A stretch of DNA of 64,000 nucleotides from Prostheceraeus crozeri. Taxonomy: Eukaryota; Platyhelminthes; Polycladida; Euryleptidae. The stretch is from contig CAJQUW010006363.1 of NCBI GenBank assembly GCA_907163375.1, positions 1,567,501-1,631,500 on the forward strand, in the 5' to 3' direction. The notes under the pieces are model-generated. The model was given only the letters and a program-made list of their open reading frames with translations. It had not been told where the DNA came from and ran no database searches. The position numbers and the translations under genes were made by a program. Positions 61,240 to 64,000 of the stretch are shown one piece after another (position 1 is the stretch's first letter; every line of letters begins with the position of its first letter).

Positions 61240-64000
61240 TTTCGACAAAGGCACGTCGAATCATCCGTCTGTTTCGGCCATAGAGCAAGTATCATAGAGT
61301 AAGCATATTAGGCAGAGTGGTAACTCAGCATTCATTAAATCTCAAATTTGTTTGCACTTTCGAATTTATTAAATGAACTCGAGGGCGATTCAGCTAGATG
61401 GTATTGTCACCAAATGTGAGATATCCTATTTATTTACACTTTTGCAGAAATTACAACGGAATTTACCATAGAGTAGGAATACATAGGTAGAGTGTCGACT
61501 CAAAAAGTATCTGTATACAGTGAAAATTTTTGCATCAAAAGATTCCGCTTTTTGCATTGATTGCGTTCCCGTGGACCAAAAAATTATATGAGCCATTGAG
61601 TAAGTACATACTAGATAGAGTGGTAACTCCGCATTTATTGAATCCCCAATGTGTATACACTTTCAATTTTATTAAATGAGCTCAAAGGAGATACAGGTTA
61701 TCTATTGTCAACTCAAAAACGTGTGTGTATGCAGTGAAATTTTTTTATCGAAAGATTCAGTTTTTTGCGGAGATTACATTCCCGAAGTGAAAAAAATTAT
61801 TTGAGCACTTTCGAAAAACGTCAAAATTTGCAAAATTATATATACTACCGAGATGACTCTCCTAAATAAGTAGTATGAAACAAGTTGGATATCAAAAGGA
61901 ATAAATATTTGCTAATAAGCATCCTAACTAAGCGGAAATCAAGCTGATTATCAAGTGAATTTCATGAATTGTATTATAATGGAAGTCTTCATGAAAAAGT
62001 CGCGATATTATTCGAGCTAATTCTTGGCTGAAATTTCAAGATTTTAATTCAATTTTCACAGGCATGATTTTATGATTCGATTACTAAATTCATGCTTCAT
62101 TTCTTGAATCTCAAAAGTGATGTAGAACCATCTTTCAAAGTCACTTGAAGTCACTGTCTTTGATCATGTGGTTTTGCTGTGCCTGTGGCAGGTTGCCTGT
62201 GATATGATCACGCTTCAGAAAATACTGTTGAGATTGAGCGTGAAAGTAATAGGAACCCATCGAATTGCTAATTTAACAAAAATTAAATCTCCAAGGCTGT
62301 CATGACGCTGAGAATCTGTAAAATCCCATCATTCCTTCCGAATTACAATCATGATCAGTCAATTCCGTTGTCATTTCTGCAAAACTTTACATATCTCACA
62401 TTTGGTGACGATGCCACGTGTATCTCCCTTGAGTTTATTTACTAAAATCGAAGGTGCATACACATTCGGGATTTAATAAATGCGGAGTTGCCGCTCTACC
62501 AAACATACATACTCTATGTTACCAAATGTGAGATATGCAAATTATGCAGTTATGCAGAAGTTACAACGGAATTGAGTGATCATGATTGTAATGCGGAAGG
62601 AATGATGGTATTTCACTGATTCTCATGACAACCTTGGAGATTTAATGTTTGCTTAATTAGCAATTCGATGCGTTCCTATTTGTTTCATATTGAACTTCAA
62701 GAGTATTTTCTCAAGCGTGATCATATCACAGGCAACCTGCCAATAGCAGAGCAAAATAACAGAATCGAAGACAATAATTTCAATTATCTCTGAAGGATGT
62801 AAATGGGTCTACATCACTATTCAGATTCAAGAAATGAAACATAAAATTAGTGATCGAATCATAAAATCATGCCGGTGAAAATTGAAGTAAAATCTTGAAA
62901 TTTCAGCCAAGAATTAGCTCGAGTAATACCGTGACCTTTTCATGAAGATTTCATTATAATACAATTCATGAAATTCACTTGATAATCAGCTTGATTTCCG
63001 CTTAGTTAGGATGTTTATTAGCAAATATTCATTCCTTTTGATATCCAACTTGTTTCATACTACTTATATAGGAGAGTCATCTCGGTAGTACATAAATTGA
63101 CAAAATTTTGACATTTTAAAAAAGTGCTCAAATAATTTTGTTGGACCACGGTAGCGTAATCACCGCAAAAAATTGAATCTTGTGATAAAAAAATTTCACT
63201 GCATGCACATACGTTTTTGAGTCGACACCTATCTATCCCTATTCTATGATCCGTATTATAATGGAAGTCTTCATGAAAAAGTCGTGATATTCGTACTTTC
63301 TTGGCTGAAATTTCAAGTTTTTAATTCAATTTTCTCCGACATGATTTTATGATTCACTAAATTGATGTTTCATTTCCTGAATCTGAATAGTGATGTGGAT
63401 CCATTTATATCTTGCAAAGTTAATTGAAATCATTGTCTTTGATTCTGTTATTTTGCTTTACCAGTGACATGATCACGCTAAGAAGATTCTCCTGAGATTC
63501 AGCGTGAAAGGAATAGCAGGTCATCGAATTACCAATTTAACAAACACTACCTCTCCAAGGCTGTCATGACACTGACTATCTGTAAAATAAGATCATTTCC
63601 TTCCGCTTTATGCTATCATCATCAGTCAATTCCGTTGTAATTTCTTCAAAACTGCAAAAATTTGCTTATCTCACATTTGGAAACAATTCCTACTGTTTCT
63701 TCCTTGAGTTCATTTGATGAAATCGAAAGTGTATGCATCATAGACATCGGACATGTCTATGGTATGCACATTGGGGATTTAATAAATGTGGAGTTGCCAC
63801 TCTGAAGTAGCATTATGCAGAAGGAAATTATATTATTTTACCGATCGTCTGTCTCATGACCACTTGGAGAGGTAATTTTATAAAATTGGCAACTCGATGA
63901 CCTGCTATTGCTTTCATGCTCAACCTCAAGAGAATCTTCTTAAGCGAGACCATATCATAAGCAACGTGCCACTGGTAGAGCGGAATAATATAATCAAGGA
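61240..64000. repeat. Foldback array of alternating inverted copies, runs off the right edge
   Basis: Arm A (about 61715-62410) is repeated in reverse complement as arm B (about 62518-63245) around a loop of about 107 bp. A second, shorter hairpin follows directly (arm A' 63253-63682, arm B' from about 63807) and is cut by the window end. A module of about 75 bp beginning gtggtaactccgcatttatt occurs at about 61318 and 61619 forward and at about 62430 and 63710 reversed. No ORF was recognised. Confidence 0.85.

Noticed and set aside
1-64000. LTR retroelements, virus-derived copies or CRISPR arrays
   Set aside because: No paired LTRs, no capsid, envelope or protease-like segments, and no regularly spaced short repeats of the CRISPR kind were seen.

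Overview
The window is an AT-rich stretch of animal (metazoan) nuclear DNA. There are no bacterial-style gene blocks. Instead there is one large intron-rich gene on the minus strand, with GT/AG introns from about 100 bp to 9 kb, embedded in a dense mixture of broken DNA transposons, non-LTR retrotransposons, Penelope-like remnants, tRNA-headed SINEs, MITEs and TA microsatellites. This mix fits an invertebrate. The encoded protein has a ciliary-type domain, so an animal with motile cilia or flagellated sperm is likely. I cannot name the phylum from the sequence.

The host gene: fifteen exons on the minus strand, between 49245 and 741, splice in frame into an open reading frame of 1842 nt (613 codons plus stop). 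Every junction has consensus donor and acceptor, and every exon phase matches the next. Residues 1 to about 140 form a CFAP97 (Hemingway-type) domain. Residues about 141-226 are a charged linker. Residues about 235-535 look like a four-repeat annexin core in which the canonical GxGT calcium loops are missing. The last 78 residues are an Arg/Asn/Gln-rich tail. I do not know this CFAP97-annexin architecture from any described protein, and it is the main biological finding here.

Region by region. 1-6.4 kb: last exon and intron 14, with an exact 204-bp tandem duplication, a LINE 3' end and tRNA-like SINE pieces. 6.4-9.4 kb: exons 14 and 13 and a 200-bp hairpin flanked by a 17-bp direct repeat. 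9.4-17 kb: intron 12, with two LINE 3' ends, a defective mariner with both ends and a nearly complete but broken Tc1-like element. 17-26 kb: exons 12 to 8, with LINE remnants on both strands and a Penelope-like GIY-YIG end. 26-35 kb: intron 7, with an IS630/Tc1-type transposon carrying subterminal repeats and two hAT-type nonautonomous elements, one containing a nested insertion. 35-41 kb: SINEs and unassigned DNA. 41-49.3 kb: exons 6 to 1, with more hAT MITEs, a Tc1 remnant, an RTE-like LINE tail and a Harbinger-like MITE pressed against the exon 2 acceptor. 49.3-64 kb: upstream DNA, with two copies of a long-inverted-repeat MITE, transposase remnants, a Penelope-like remnant between TA tracts, a 44-bp tandem repeat split by a LINE, and a multi-copy foldback array that runs off the right edge.

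I saw no rRNA genes, no convincing free-standing tRNA genes, no CRISPR array and no LTR or virus-derived element.
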